This document shows, in pieces, positions 18,059 through 27,128 of a stretch of DNA of 64,000 bases (its first letter is position 1; every line of letters begins with the position of its first letter). The translations under genes were made by a program, and so were the position numbers. A model generated the notes under the pieces. The model was not told where the DNA came from. It saw only the letters and a program-made list of their open reading frames with translations, and made no database searches. This DNA is from Kuafuiihalomonas sp964473255 (lineage in GTDB: Bacteria; Myxococcota; Kuafuiibacteriia; Kuafuiibacteriales; Kuafuiibacteriaceae). Location: positions 1 through 64,000 of the forward strand of contig CAYYOT010000018.1 in assembly GCA_964473255.1 (NCBI GenBank), written 5' to 3'.

Positions 18059-18157
18059 GCGCGTGCTGCGGCTCGTAGGCTAAGTTGGCCGGTGAGGTCG
18101 AGCCCGTTTTGCTGAATGCCGCTGGCGCCCACTCTGACCTTTCGTTAGGCCCGCTTC

Positions 18158-19168
18158 GTGATCAGCGAGCAGTCGGCGTGGCGGCGCAAACGCGCGTTCG
18201 AGGCGAGCCGTGACGGCTTCAACGCCGCGCCCGGACTGAGGAATCCGCACGCTCAGACGCTCTACGGCACCCTTTTCCGACGGCCGCGCGACCCGGGGTA
18301 CGCCGTGGAGGAGTGGGAAACACCGGACGACGACTTCATCATCGTCCATCGTCTCGGCGACGGACGTGGCGCCATCGCCGTACTCCTTCATGGCCTGGAG
18401 GGGTCGGCGCGCTCTCCGTACATCGCCGGCATGGCCCACGAGCTCGCGGAGCTGGGCTATTCGGTCTTCGTCCCCGAACACCGAGGCTGCAGCGAGCGAC
18501 TCAATCGGGCTCGGCGCCTCTACCACAGCGGCACCACCGACGACCTCGCCTACGTGATCCAACGCTTGACCGCGACACATCCCGAGTCCCCGCTCTTCGT
18601 CTGCGGGGTGTCTCTCGGCGGAAACCAGCTCGGAAAATGGCTGGGCTCCGAATCGGTGCCCGACGCCGTGCGGGCCGCGGCCATCGTCAGTCCACCGTTC
18701 GACCTCACCGTGTCGGGCCCCCACCTCGACCGAGCCGGGCGCGTCTACGTCTTTCATTTCCTTCGCACGCTGATTCCGAAGGCTCTGGCCAAAGAGCGAC
18801 AGCATCCGGGATGTCTTGATCGGCGAGCCGTGGCCCGTTCGCGAACCTTCGACGCCTACGATACCCACGCCACGGCGGCGCTGCACGGATTCCGTGACGC
18901 CCAGGACTACTATGGCAAGGTCAGTTGCGGTCAGTTTCTCCCCGCCGTGCGGACGCCGACCCTGCTGCTGGCTTCGGCCGACGACCCCTTCAACCCCGGC
19001 ACGACCCTGCCCCGTCGCACCGCGGACCGATCCCCCTACCTGGTACCGGCCTTCACCGACCGCGGCGGACACGTGGGATTCATCGCGGGAAGCGCGGGTC
19101 GGCCCCAGTACTGGCTGCAGAAGGAGACCATCCGGTTCTTCGAGGCGCACCGCGGCTGGGAAGACTGA
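18158..19168 (+). CDS. Alpha/beta hydrolase, YheT/ABHD1-3 type esterase
   Basis: A 336-residue alpha/beta hydrolase. Hallmarks of the YheT/ABHD1 group are the N-terminal NPHAQTLYGTLFRR (RNPHxQT), the oxyanion segment LLHGLEGSARSPYI, the HRGCSERLN segment, the nucleophile elbow in FVCGVSLGGNQLGKWLG, and the late catalytic His in DRGGHVGFI. Known relatives are esterases or lipases of poorly defined substrate. The start is a GTG at 18158, which leaves 99 bp to the divergent glycosyltransferase operon. Confidence 0.87.
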   Translation: MISEQSAWRRKRAFEASRDGFNAAPGLRNPHAQTLYGTLFRRPRDPGYAVEEWETPDDDFIIVHRLGDGRGAIAVLLHGLEGSARSPYIAGMAHELAELGYSVFVPEHRGCSERLNRARRLYHSGTTDDLAYVIQRLTATHPESPLFVCGVSLGGNQLGKWLGSESVPDAVRAAAIVSPPFDLTVSGPHLDRAGRVYVFHFLRTLIPKALAKERQHPGCLDRRAVARSRTFDAYDTHATAALHGFRDAQDYYGKVSCGQFLPAVRTPTLLLASADDPFNPGTTLPRRTADRSPYLVPAFTDRGGHVGFIAGSAGRPQYWLQKETIRFFEAHRGWED

Positions 19169-19191
19169 GGAGAAGACGGTAAAGCAGGTTC

Positions 19192-19530
19192 ATGCGGAGC
19201 GCGAACCTGCTCCTTCTGGCGCTCTTCGCCCTCGTGGTCGGCGGACTCTGGCTGCTGCGTCCGCGCTCGTCCGCGCCCGAGCCGGCCGGCGCGGCCAAAC
19301 CGAGCATCGAAAAGACGCTTGCCCCGGTCGCGGCACCCGAGCCCCTGCCGGACGGCAGCGGGACGGTCGTCTTCTCCGACGTCGATGACCCGGATGCGCC
19401 CCGTCTCGAGCGCACCGCGGATGGAAAGGTCACGATCACGAACGTCCGCGAAGACCCTCAGTCCGCGCGCATCGAGCGCGGCTCCGACGGGTCGGTCACG
19501 ATTTCGAATCGACGCCGCGAAAGCGAATGA
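19192..19530 (+). CDS. Small membrane-anchored protein with two short repeats
   Basis: I do not recognise a family. The 112-residue product starts with one hydrophobic segment (NLLLLALFALVVGGLWLL) that should act as a signal anchor, followed by a Pro/Ala-rich linker. The C-terminal half carries two copies of a short motif, RLERTADGKVTITN and RIERGSDGSVTISN, each preceded by an acidic stretch; these look like two beta hairpins. It lies 23 bp after the hydrolase gene and 39 bp before the CcmH-like gene on the same strand, so co-transcription is likely. A periplasmic or envelope location is inferred from the anchor. Confidence 0.6.
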   Translation: MRSANLLLLALFALVVGGLWLLRPRSSAPEPAGAAKPSIEKTLAPVAAPEPLPDGSGTVVFSDVDDPDAPRLERTADGKVTITNVREDPQSARIERGSDGSVTISNRRRESE

Positions 19531-19569
19531 CTACTTGATCCGCAGAGCACGCTTGCTGATGGTTCCGGC

Positions 19570-20040
19570 ATGCGAGCAGCGGTCATGTGTTTGGTGTTCA
19601 CGTCCGTCTGTTCGTCGGCGAGTGCCACGGAGGGCGGGACCGCGGACCTCACGCCGGAGCAGTCGCGCCGGGCCTCCGGGATCTTCGACTCGACCATGAG
19701 CCCCTTCTGCCCGGGAAAGACGCTCGCCTCGTGTCCGAGCGGCAAGGCGACCGAGTGGCGGGCGGACATTCGAGCCTGGATGGCCGAAGGTCTGTCCGAC
19801 GACGAGATCCTGGCCCGACTGCAGGCGAAGGTCCCTGGCTTTCAGCTGGAGAGCACACCTCCGACCGACTGGTCGTGGGCCGGGCCCATCGCCGTGTTCG
19901 CACTCCTGACCGCGGCCTTCGTCGTCGGCGGACGCCGCGCGGTCCGGCGCCGAGACCAGGCAACGGTCGCCGCTTCGAGCGCGACGTCCGAAGAAGACCG
20001 GACTCTCCTCGAACACGAACTCCAGCGGCACGACGCCTAG
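19570..20040 (+). CDS. CcmH/NrfF-like cytochrome c biogenesis protein with altered cysteine motif
   Basis: A 156-residue protein resembling CcmH, the thiol-redox factor that handles apocytochrome c. It has a signal peptide, a helical periplasmic domain with the typical WRADIRAWMAEGLSDDEIL stretch, and one C-terminal transmembrane helix (WAGPIAVFALLTAAFVV). The standard RCxxCQ motif is replaced by SPFCPGKTLASCPSGKA, in which the two cysteines are eight positions apart (C-x7-C). Related versions with this spacing occur in some deltaproteobacteria as far as I recall. No other Ccm gene is present in the window, so it appears to be an isolated paralogue or a split component. Its stop lies 4 bp from the convergent PAS gene. 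Confidence 0.7.
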   Translation: MRAAVMCLVFTSVCSSASATEGGTADLTPEQSRRASGIFDSTMSPFCPGKTLASCPSGKATEWRADIRAWMAEGLSDDEILARLQAKVPGFQLESTPPTDWSWAGPIAVFALLTAAFVVGGRRAVRRRDQATVAASSATSEEDRTLLEHELQRHDA

Positions 20041-20044
20041 CTGC

Positions 20045-20797
20045 CTAGGCCGCAGACTGAATGATGCCCAGGAGGCGACCGCGCGTGACCTGACAGGTGA
20101 AGCGCACGCGTCCCGTGGGCAGGCGCGCCACGAACGAGGAGAGTCGCGGTTCACGCGAAGCGGCTTTCAGCGCCGACCGAAGCCAGGCGCGGTCCTCGAA
20201 GTGAAAGTGGTCGGGGAGGGTGTGCAGCGTGGTGAAGAGACCCGTTTCCGTTCCGATCAGCCGGTGGAACGCATCGGATCCGACCACCGCTCCCCCTGGC
20301 TCGACCCGAAAGTAGCCGAAGCCCGCGAGCCTCTGCACCTCATCGAACTCCCGCAAGAGATCTTGCGTGAACGTCTGCCTTGCCCACTGGTCCGAGACGT
20401 CCTGCACGAAGACCATGATTCGCCGGCTGCCCGCCGTCCCCTCGCCTTTCGCGCGAAAGGCCAGCGTCCGACCGGTCGGACCGCCGGCGCCCACGCGAAC
20501 CATGATCGGCTCGCCTTTCGCTTCAAGGAGCGTCTCCGTCGTCAGCAGCTCGCGATCCTCGGTCCGAAGGTGAGCCAGGAGCCACGACCATGTCCGACGG
20601 CCTGCCGCGCGCTCGGCTCCCAGAAGCTCGAACAGATATTCGGATCCCGTGATTTCGTCTCGAGCTTCATCCCACTCGAAACCAGCGAACGAGCCCAGAG
20701 CCTGAAGTCGGCTCGTCAGGTCCCCTTGCTTTCGGTCGCGTTCCGCAGCGGGTCCTGGGCTGTCATAGGCCACGGTGATCAGCGGTGCACCCGGCAT
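20045..20797 (-). CDS. PAS-domain-like protein without visible output domain
   Basis: A 250-residue soluble protein. Two weak PAS-like units are visible, one around residues 30-140 (GFEWDEARDEITGSEYLFEL, then RTLAFRAKGEGTAGSRRIMV) and one around residues 155-250 (AGFGYFRVEPGGAVVGSDAF). Aromatic and acidic positions match the N-terminal part of PAS folds. There is no kinase, GGDEF or DNA-binding domain, so it could be a stand-alone sensor or a partner of a protein encoded elsewhere. It is a single gene, convergent with the CcmH-like gene and divergent from the esterase. PAS assignment is by pattern only. Confidence 0.55.
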   Translation of the reverse strand: MPGAPLITVAYDSPGPAAERDRKQGDLTSRLQALGSFAGFEWDEARDEITGSEYLFELLGAERAAGRRTWSWLLAHLRTEDRELLTTETLLEAKGEPIMVRVGAGGPTGRTLAFRAKGEGTAGSRRIMVFVQDVSDQWARQTFTQDLLREFDEVQRLAGFGYFRVEPGGAVVGSDAFHRLIGTETGLFTTLHTLPDHFHFEDRAWLRSALKAASREPRLSSFVARLPTGRVRFTCQVTRGRLLGIIQSAA

Positions 20798-20953
20798 GCC
20801 ATGGTCGGCCCTTCCCGGTAATCGCGCACTCTTTACGCCTGGGTAACAGAGTGTCGGCTTCGATTACGGGCCGGAACCATTCGACGGTCGATCTCGCCGA
20901 GCGCGACTGGATCCGAAGTGGAGCGCGCGAACGACTTTGTGCAAAAGTGCGGC

Positions 20954-22655
20954 ATGGGCAAGGCCCAATACACACTTTGGGGGGCACTCTGCGTCGCCTG
21001 CACCAACGGCACCGCCGGTCTGAGCGGCGACGAAGGAATCGACGGGGGTTCGATGGATGCCCAGCTCACGGATGCAACATCGGCGGTCGATGCCGCTTCG
21101 AGCGTCGATGCCGAAGCGCGGGACGCCACGGTAAAACGATGTCCGACCGAGGCCCCCGTCGACCCCGCGCAGGCTCGAACCACCGAAGGCCTGGCGCGGC
21201 GAAGTGGTCGCGGACGGCGCGGTCCGAGTCTTTCGCGGCTTGCCGTACGCGGCGCCTCCGGTAGGAAATCTGCGCTGGCGACCACCCCAGCCGCCCGGCT
21301 GCTACGTCGGCGAGTTCGACGCGACCGCATTCGGTCCCGAATGTCCCCAGCTCGAAGCGTCGCCCGACGGCCCTCGGCCTTTGGGCGAGGAAGACTGCCT
21401 GTACCTCAACGTCTGGGGACCTCTCGGCGAGCGAGCGCTCGTCCCCGTCTTGGTGTTCATCCACGGAGGCGGCAACGTCCAGGGCTCGGCGACCGTCCGC
21501 TTCGGCACCGAACTACTCTATGACGGTCGCGCCCTGGCGAGTGAGCAACGGGTCGTGATCATCACGCTCAACTACCGCTTGGGCGCTCTCGGGTGGCTCA
21601 CCCATCCCGCGCTGGACCGCGAGGACGCCCGCCCGGACTCCGGCAACTATGGCCTCCTCGATCAGATCCGAGCGCTGGAGTGGATCCGCGACAACGTGGC
21701 CGCGTTCGGTGGCGACCCCGAGCGAGTCATGGTGTTCGGCGAAAGCGCCGGAGCCGTGAACACCTGTGCGCTCGTCGCCTCGCCGCAGGCCGCGGGGTTG
21801 TTCTCTTCGGCCCTCATGCAGAGTGGCGGCTGCCAGGTAGCAACGCGCGAGCAGGTCCGGGCCGCTTCCGATGAACTCGTCGCCGCAACCGACTGTGCCG
21901 GAGCGACCGACATCGCCGCCTGCCTGCGCTCGCGTAGTCCCGAGCGTCTGCTGGAAGACTATCCACCGACCATTTCGGTCGCCGGTCCGTCCGGCGATCT
22001 TCGTCCCCACGTCGATGGAGCGCTTTTGCAAGATCAGCCTCGTCGGGTCATCGAGTCGGGACGCCACAACCACGTCCCCTTCGTCATCGGTGCAAACGCC
22101 GACGAGACGTCGCGCGACGTGCCGCAGCTCGACAGTGACGAGGCCTACGAAGAGCTGGTGCGAAGCACCTACGGCCCGCTGGCCGCAGGGATTCTCGCCC
22201 GCTACCCGGTCGCCGACTTCCCGAGTCCGCGGGCTGCTTACGTCGCCGTCACCACCGATTCGCGCTTCGTGTGCACGAGCCGAAGAGACGCTCGCTCGGC
22301 CGCCTCCGGACAGACCGCACCCGTCCATCGCTACTTCTTCACCCAAGGATTGGAAGCATCGCCCGCGCTTTCGCCCTTGGGCGCATGGCACGGACTCGAA
22401 CTCTTCTTCGTCTTTCAGCGGCTACGGGTCGGCGGATACCAACCGACGGAGGAGGAAATCGAGCTCGCGCAGACGATGGGGGGATACTGGTCTCGGCTGG
22501 CGGAAACCGGGAATCCCGCAATGCTCCCAGGGGCTCCGTGGCCGATCTACGACGCCGAGTCCGACCGCACGCTCGTCATGGAGGGGGCGTCGATCGGAGT
22601 CGTCGAGGGCATTCGGACGGCTCGCTGCGATTTCTGGGACCTCTTTTCTCCTTGA
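20954..22655 (+). pseudogene. Type B carboxylesterase, secreted, with frameshift after the leader
   Basis: The catalytic part (from about 21192, with a usable GTG at 21204) is a carboxylesterase. It has FRGLPYAAPPVGNLRW, EDCLYLNVW, the oxyanion loop FIHGGGN, the nucleophile elbow GESAGAV, and catalytic Glu and His regions (ANADETS; GAWHGLEL). In family members the conserved region starts only after a leader. Here an ATG at 20954 opens a signal-like segment and an Asp/Ala/Ser-rich linker in a different frame, running to ARTTEG near 21190. Skipping one base there joins it smoothly to WRGEVVADGAV. So the gene has one extra base, or the leader is lost and translation begins at 21204. The catalytic domain itself looks intact. 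Confidence 0.75.
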
Positions 22656-22722
22656 TGAGCCGACAGCGCGATGCTTGTCGGGCTGGTGGCAACCCCGGTA
22701 ACCCACGGGGCCAGAGGCGCGC

Positions 22723-23601
22723 ATGGGCAAGAAAACCAAGAGCAAGTCGACCGCAGCCACGGACATCGCACTCGTAGCCGAACCCCTAACGCACGCTCAC
22801 TACCCGAGGAAGCCGGACTACGGCGAGCCTCTGGCGAAGAAGGATTACGACAAGGAGCTCCACAAGCTGCACATCGAGCTGGCCAAACTTCAGTCGTGGG
22901 TCAGAGCCACCGGCCAGAAGATCGTGATCATTTTCGAGGGTCGAGATGCGGCGGGAAAAGGCGGTACCATCAAGCGCATCACCGAGCCGCTCAACCCACG
23001 GATCGCCCGTGTGGTGGCGCTGGCCGCGCCGACCGATCGAGAACAGAGCCAGTGGTATTTTCAGCGGTACGTCGCCCACCTGCCCGCCGCCGGTGAGATC
23101 GTCCTCTTCGACCGCAGTTGGTACAATCGAGCGGGCGTCGAGCGCGTGATGGGGTTTGCGAGCGACGAGCAGGTACAAGAGTTCTTCTTGGCCGTTCCTC
23201 AGTTCGAGCGGATGCTCATTCGCTCGGGCATTCGCCTGATCAAGTACTGGTTCTCGGTGAGCAAGGACGAGCAGGAGCGTCGCTTTCAGGACCGGATCGA
23301 CCATCCGGTCAAGCGCTGGAAGATCAGCCCCATGGACGTCGAGTCACGGGCACGATGGGACGAGTACTCCCGAGCCAAAGACGAAATGTTCGCCTACACC
23401 GATATCCGCGAAGCGCCGTGGTTCGTGGTGGAGGCGGACGACAAGCGTCGAGCCCGTCTCAACACCATCCATCATTTGCTCTCGCTGCTTCCCTACGTGG
23501 ACCACATTCGACCCAAGATCGACCTGCCGGAACGTCCTCAGCATTCGACGTACGTCCGACCGCCCTACCGTGAGCAGCACGTGATCCCCAGGGTGTACTG
23601 A
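22723..23601 (+). CDS. ppk2: Polyphosphate kinase 2 family protein
   Basis: A 292-residue PPK2-type kinase that transfers phosphate between polyphosphate and nucleotides. The Walker A is in FEGRDAAGKGGTIKRI (residues about 71-86), and the Walker B/lid region is in EIVLFDRSWYNRAGVERVMG, followed by QFERMLIRSGIRLIKYWFSV. The single-domain length fits class I PPK2 enzymes, which mostly phosphorylate nucleoside diphosphates; class cannot be settled from sequence by eye. It stands alone on the plus strand between the esterase and the Fur-like regulator. Confidence 0.93.
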   Translation: MGKKTKSKSTAATDIALVAEPLTHAHYPRKPDYGEPLAKKDYDKELHKLHIELAKLQSWVRATGQKIVIIFEGRDAAGKGGTIKRITEPLNPRIARVVALAAPTDREQSQWYFQRYVAHLPAAGEIVLFDRSWYNRAGVERVMGFASDEQVQEFFLAVPQFERMLIRSGIRLIKYWFSVSKDEQERRFQDRIDHPVKRWKISPMDVESRARWDEYSRAKDEMFAYTDIREAPWFVVEADDKRRARLNTIHHLLSLLPYVDHIRPKIDLPERPQHSTYVRPPYREQHVIPRVY

Positions 23602-23694
23602 GCGGTTCGACCCCCCTCGACCCGCCGGCCGAACGCTCGACGCGGCGATGGCCGAACCTGTGCTGGTCCACGGCCGCGATACGCTTGACGGCAC

Positions 23695-23719
23695 TTTAGA
23701 CTTGGTCCAAATTCGGACC
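23695..23719. promoter_or_regulatory. Palindromic operator candidate upstream of Fur-family gene
   Basis: Two overlapping inverted repeats lie 15-40 bases before the chosen start of the Fur-family gene. At 23704-23719 the 16-base GGTCCAAATTCGGACC has arms that match at 7 of 8 positions. At 23695-23711, TTTAGAC and GTCCAAA form an imperfect repeat around TTG. A TTGACG element at 23685 could be the -35 of a promoter. Fur-family regulators often bind AT-centred palindromes in their own promoters, so autoregulation is the natural inference. Confidence 0.4.
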
Positions 23720-23734
23720 CTGGACAGGTTGCCG

Positions 23735-24178
23735 ATGTCGGTACGGCGAAGTGAAGAGTCGGTCGTCCCCTTGCTGGAGCGGCTGCGGGAGAAGGGGTGG
23801 CGGCTCACGGCTCAGCGCCGCGCGGTGGCGCAGGCCCTCAGTGCCCTCAATCTCCATCTCACCGCCGAGGAGGTCTTCGACCGGTCGGCGGCAATTCTGC
23901 CGGAGATCAGTCGCGCAACGGTGTACAACACGCTGAACGACCTCGTCGCTCTGGGTGAAGTGAGGCTGCTCAGCTTCGATGGGGGGCAAACTCGGCGCTA
24001 TGACCCCAACGCTTCGATTCCCCATCATCATCTGGTCTGCAGCAGCTGCGGCGACGTCCGCGACGTGTTGTTCGCCCAACCAGCCCCCGCACTTCCCCGT
24101 CGGGATCGAGGTGGCTATGAGGTTGCGTCAGGTCACATCGTTTACGAAGGCATTTGCGCCGAGTGTCTCCCTCGCTGA
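23735..24178 (+). CDS. Fur-family transcriptional regulator
   Basis: A metal- or peroxide-responsive repressor of about 147 residues. The N-terminal winged helix has GWRLTAQRRAVAQAL and the recognition region EISRATVYNTLNDLVALGEV. The dimerisation domain has the metal-binding HHHLVC, the CSSCGDV zinc pair, and a second cysteine pair reduced to CAEC near the C-terminus. Which subfamily (Fur, Zur, PerR) it belongs to cannot be decided by eye; the short HHH-x2-C metal site is shared by all. The ATG at 23735 is chosen over the one at 23648, since the longer version would put the palindromic operator candidate inside the coding region. Confidence 0.88.
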   Translation: MSVRRSEESVVPLLERLREKGWRLTAQRRAVAQALSALNLHLTAEEVFDRSAAILPEISRATVYNTLNDLVALGEVRLLSFDGGQTRRYDPNASIPHHHLVCSSCGDVRDVLFAQPAPALPRRDRGGYEVASGHIVYEGICAECLPR

Positions 24179-24284
24179 CGGCCCGCCGTTCGAAAGTCAC
24201 CGACTCGAATCCATCGGTTAGAGTTCCGTACGAATGCGGAAGAGCGCCTTGATTCGGTGGGTCGTCTGTACCCAGGGTGCAGAC

Positions 24285-27128
24285 ATGCGCGCGGCGTGCC
24301 TGCTCTTGCTCGTGTCGCTGCCCGCCCAGGCGGGTCCAGCGCCGTATCGGCCGCTCGCGCAGGAGCCGCTGGTCGTCGTCGAGGCTCTCGATGCCTCCGT
24401 CGAGCTGCACCACGAGATCCATCTCAAGTTCCGCAATGACCTCCGGGTTCGGGCCACGCCGACGGGACTGACGTCCATGGAGGAGACGGATGGGCTGCTG
24501 CCCGTGCTCGCGATCGCCGAACGGGAGCGACTCCACTTCGAGCCCCTGCTCGAGGTTCCGGGGGATAAGTTGGCCGAGCTCCTACGCCGAGCCGAAGAAG
24601 GCTCGGGGCGCGAGCAGCCGGACCTAGCCGGTATCTTTCGAGTGGCGGGCCTCGAAGAGGCCGATGGGCAGCGACTGCGGTCGGTAGCCACGGCGCTCGG
24701 TCAGACTCGGCCCGTGGAGTGGGTGCAGATCGTCGCCCTCGGAGTGCCGCCGCCGACCGACATTCCGCCGACGTCGACCGACTTCCGATTCCGTCAGATC
24801 TACGCCGACCCCCCGCCGGGGATCGACGCGGCGTTTGGAAACGACCAGGGCTTCGATGGCTCCGGCCTGCGGATCTACGACTGTGAGTACGGGTGGGATG
24901 AGACCCATGAGGATCTCGAGGACCAACCCATCACCCGGGAGCCCGACCAGACCGTCAATCCCCAGGTACGCCAGCTGGGTTGGCAGGACCACGGCACCGC
25001 CGTGGTCGGCATCCTGGGAGCCGCCGACAACGCGTATGGCATCACCGGAATGGCCGCTGGAGCCGAGTTTTTCTTGTATCCCGAGTGGACTCTGGAAGGG
25101 GGCTTTCGACGGGCGAGTGCGGTCGCCAACGCGATCGCCGACGCTCGTCCGGGCGACATCGTCGTGCTCGAGATGCAGGCGGCGGGCGCGGGGGGCGGAT
25201 ACGTACCGGCCGAGGCGAGCCTGGCCGTGTGGCAGTCGACGCGCGTCGGGACCGATGCCGGGGTGATCGTCGTCGCTGCCGCCGGTAACGGGAACCAGAA
25301 CCTCGACGGCTCGCCGTACGCTCCCTATCGAAGCCGCGGACACAGCGGCGCGATCATCGTGGGTGCCGGGACGGCCGACGCACGGCACGATCGTCTGAGC
25401 TTCAGCACGTACGGAAGTCGCGTCGACCTCCAGGGTTGGGGAACGGCGATCACGACGCTGGGCTACGGCCGTCTTGCTCGCTTCGGCCAAGATCCCCGGC
25501 AATCCTATACCGACAGCTTCGGCGGGACGAGCGGTGCAACCCCGATCGTCGCCTCCGCCGTGGCCTTGCTGCAGCAGTACGCGCGCGACGGACTCGGCCG
25601 ACTGCTGACCGCAAAGCAGCTCCGAGACGTGCTCGTTCAAACCGGCACGCCCCAGTCCAATCCCTCCCGGCCGATCGGTCCATTGCCCGACGTGCGAGCG
25701 GCCATGGCGGCCCTGGGTGCAAAGGTCCCTCGGATCGACGCGATGAACGTCCCACCGGGCGTAGAGGGCTCCGCCGTGGAGCTTTCGGCGACGGCCACCG
25801 TCTCCACCGGGGAGCAGCTCACCTACCAGTGGAGCGTCGGCAGTACGGATTTGGGCGGCCCGACCGTCCGCTACACACCGCAGGATGACGGCGAGTTCGA
25901 CGTGGTCCTGACCGTCACCTCGGGCAGCGGTTTGCGAGACCGGTCGAACGCAACGCTGTTCATCGAGAACGTTCCGCCCGAGATCGAGTTCCCGTCGTTC
26001 TCCCCGGCGCTGGAAGGCACGGCCTTCTCCCTGACCGCCAGCCTGCGTGATCCAGGCCGGGACACCGCGACGCTCGCATTCATTTCATCGACCGTGGACG
26101 GTACCACCGTCGAGGGCACGACCATCGAGTTCACACCGGTGCTGGCCGACGCGCGCGCCGGCAAGGCCGAAGTCCTCCTGTCGGCGACGGACGAGGACGG
26201 AGGACGGACCGAGGCCCGCCTGGAAGTACCCGTCTTCTTCGTCGACGACGATGGGGACGGGATCGCCGATAGTTGGGAGAGCACCTACGGCTACGACCCG
26301 CAGAACCCGGCCGACGCCGACGCCGACGACGATGCCGACGGACGCACTCTCCTCGTCGAGTTCCTCGCCGACACGCATCCGGGCGAGTACGATGGTCCCC
26401 CGCTCCTGCGCCTTCTTTCACCCCTCGGAGGTCAGATCGGTCGGTCGCCCGAACTCGTCGCCGAAAACCCGATCACCTACGATGACACCTTCGAGCTCGA
26501 GTTTCGCTGGCGGTCCGGTACCGGCCCGTGGCAGTCCAGCGGCCCGGCGCTACCCACGCCGTCCTCACTGGTGACGGCGTTCGTTCCGCCGACGGACGCG
26601 TTCGCCGAGAACGAGACCGTCGCGTGGTCGGCTCGCGGCCTGGACGCCTACATGACGGGACCGGAGTCCGAGGTCGCGACCTTCCTCTACAGCGCGATCG
26701 AGGAGGCTCCCCCGGTCCCCGTCATCGAGCCGGCGCGGCTGCGGGGCGAGGGTGATGGATTCACCGCGACGCTTCGCGCATCGGTAGAGCCGGATCCCGA
26801 AGGCCAGGCGATCGACGTCGAGTTTCAGGTTCGACGGGGCGAACGTGTGGTTCGTTCCGAAAGCTTCATCGATGTCGCCCCCGGGCCGCTGACCTACGCG
26901 CTTGTCCTGAAGGACAATCCAGAGGGCCTGACGTGGACGGCGAGGGTCCAGGATTCCCTGGGAACGGCGTCCGTTTTTGCCGAACCGGCTCCGATCGGCC
27001 CCGCATCCGAGGGGTGCGGGTGTGCGACGGCGGCGGGGGCAGACACAAGCTGGGGAATACTGATAGGTCTCGGTTTGCTGTTGGGGCTGCGCAGAGGTCG
27101 CTCGCTCCGACCGCCAACACCGCCGTGA
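24285..27128 (+). CDS. Secreted subtilisin-like (S8) protease with MYXO-CTERM tail
   Basis: A large secreted serine protease of about 947 residues. A signal peptide (MRAACLLLLVSLPAQA) is followed by a propeptide-like region and the S8 domain. The triad is visible as Asp in RIYDCEYGW (about residue 199), His in WQDHGTAVVG (about 236) and Ser in GGTSGATPIVAS (about 416), with the oxyanion Asn in AAAGNGN. PKD-like beta domains follow, then an Asp-rich calcium-binding stretch (DDDGDGIADSW). The end has a Cys-Gly-Cys, one hydrophobic helix and an Arg-rich tail: a MYXO-CTERM sorting signal expected to be handled by a myxosortase. ATG 24285 is chosen for the signal peptide; ATG 24234 would add 17 residues. 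The stop overlaps the next gene (GTGA). Confidence 0.9.
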   Translation: MRAACLLLLVSLPAQAGPAPYRPLAQEPLVVVEALDASVELHHEIHLKFRNDLRVRATPTGLTSMEETDGLLPVLAIAERERLHFEPLLEVPGDKLAELLRRAEEGSGREQPDLAGIFRVAGLEEADGQRLRSVATALGQTRPVEWVQIVALGVPPPTDIPPTSTDFRFRQIYADPPPGIDAAFGNDQGFDGSGLRIYDCEYGWDETHEDLEDQPITREPDQTVNPQVRQLGWQDHGTAVVGILGAADNAYGITGMAAGAEFFLYPEWTLEGGFRRASAVANAIADARPGDIVVLEMQAAGAGGGYVPAEASLAVWQSTRVGTDAGVIVVAAAGNGNQNLDGSPYAPYRSRGHSGAIIVGAGTADARHDRLSFSTYGSRVDLQGWGTAITTLGYGRLARFGQDPRQSYTDSFGGTSGATPIVASAVALLQQYARDGLGRLLTAKQLRDVLVQTGTPQSNPSRPIGPLPDVRAAMAALGAKVPRIDAMNVPPGVEGSAVELSATATVSTGEQLTYQWSVGSTDLGGPTVRYTPQDDGEFDVVLTVTSGSGLRDRSNATLFIENVPPEIEFPSFSPALEGTAFSLTASLRDPGRDTATLAFISSTVDGTTVEGTTIEFTPVLADARAGKAEVLLSATDEDGGRTEARLEVPVFFVDDDGDGIADSWESTYGYDPQNPADADADDDADGRTLLVEFLADTHPGEYDGPPLLRLLSPLGGQIGRSPELVAENPITYDDTFELEFRWRSGTGPWQSSGPALPTPSSLVTAFVPPTDAFAENETVAWSARGLDAYMTGPESEVATFLYSAIEEAPPVPVIEPARLRGEGDGFTATLRASVEPDPEGQAIDVEFQVRRGERVVRSESFIDVAPGPLTYALVLKDNPEGLTWTARVQDSLGTASVFAEPAPIGPASEGCGCATAAGADTSWGILIGLGLLLGLRRGRSLRPPTPP

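Noticed and set aside
23648..23734. Longer Fur-family protein from ATG 23648
   Set aside because: The extra 29 residues are not conserved in the family, and the palindromic operator candidate would be inside the gene.
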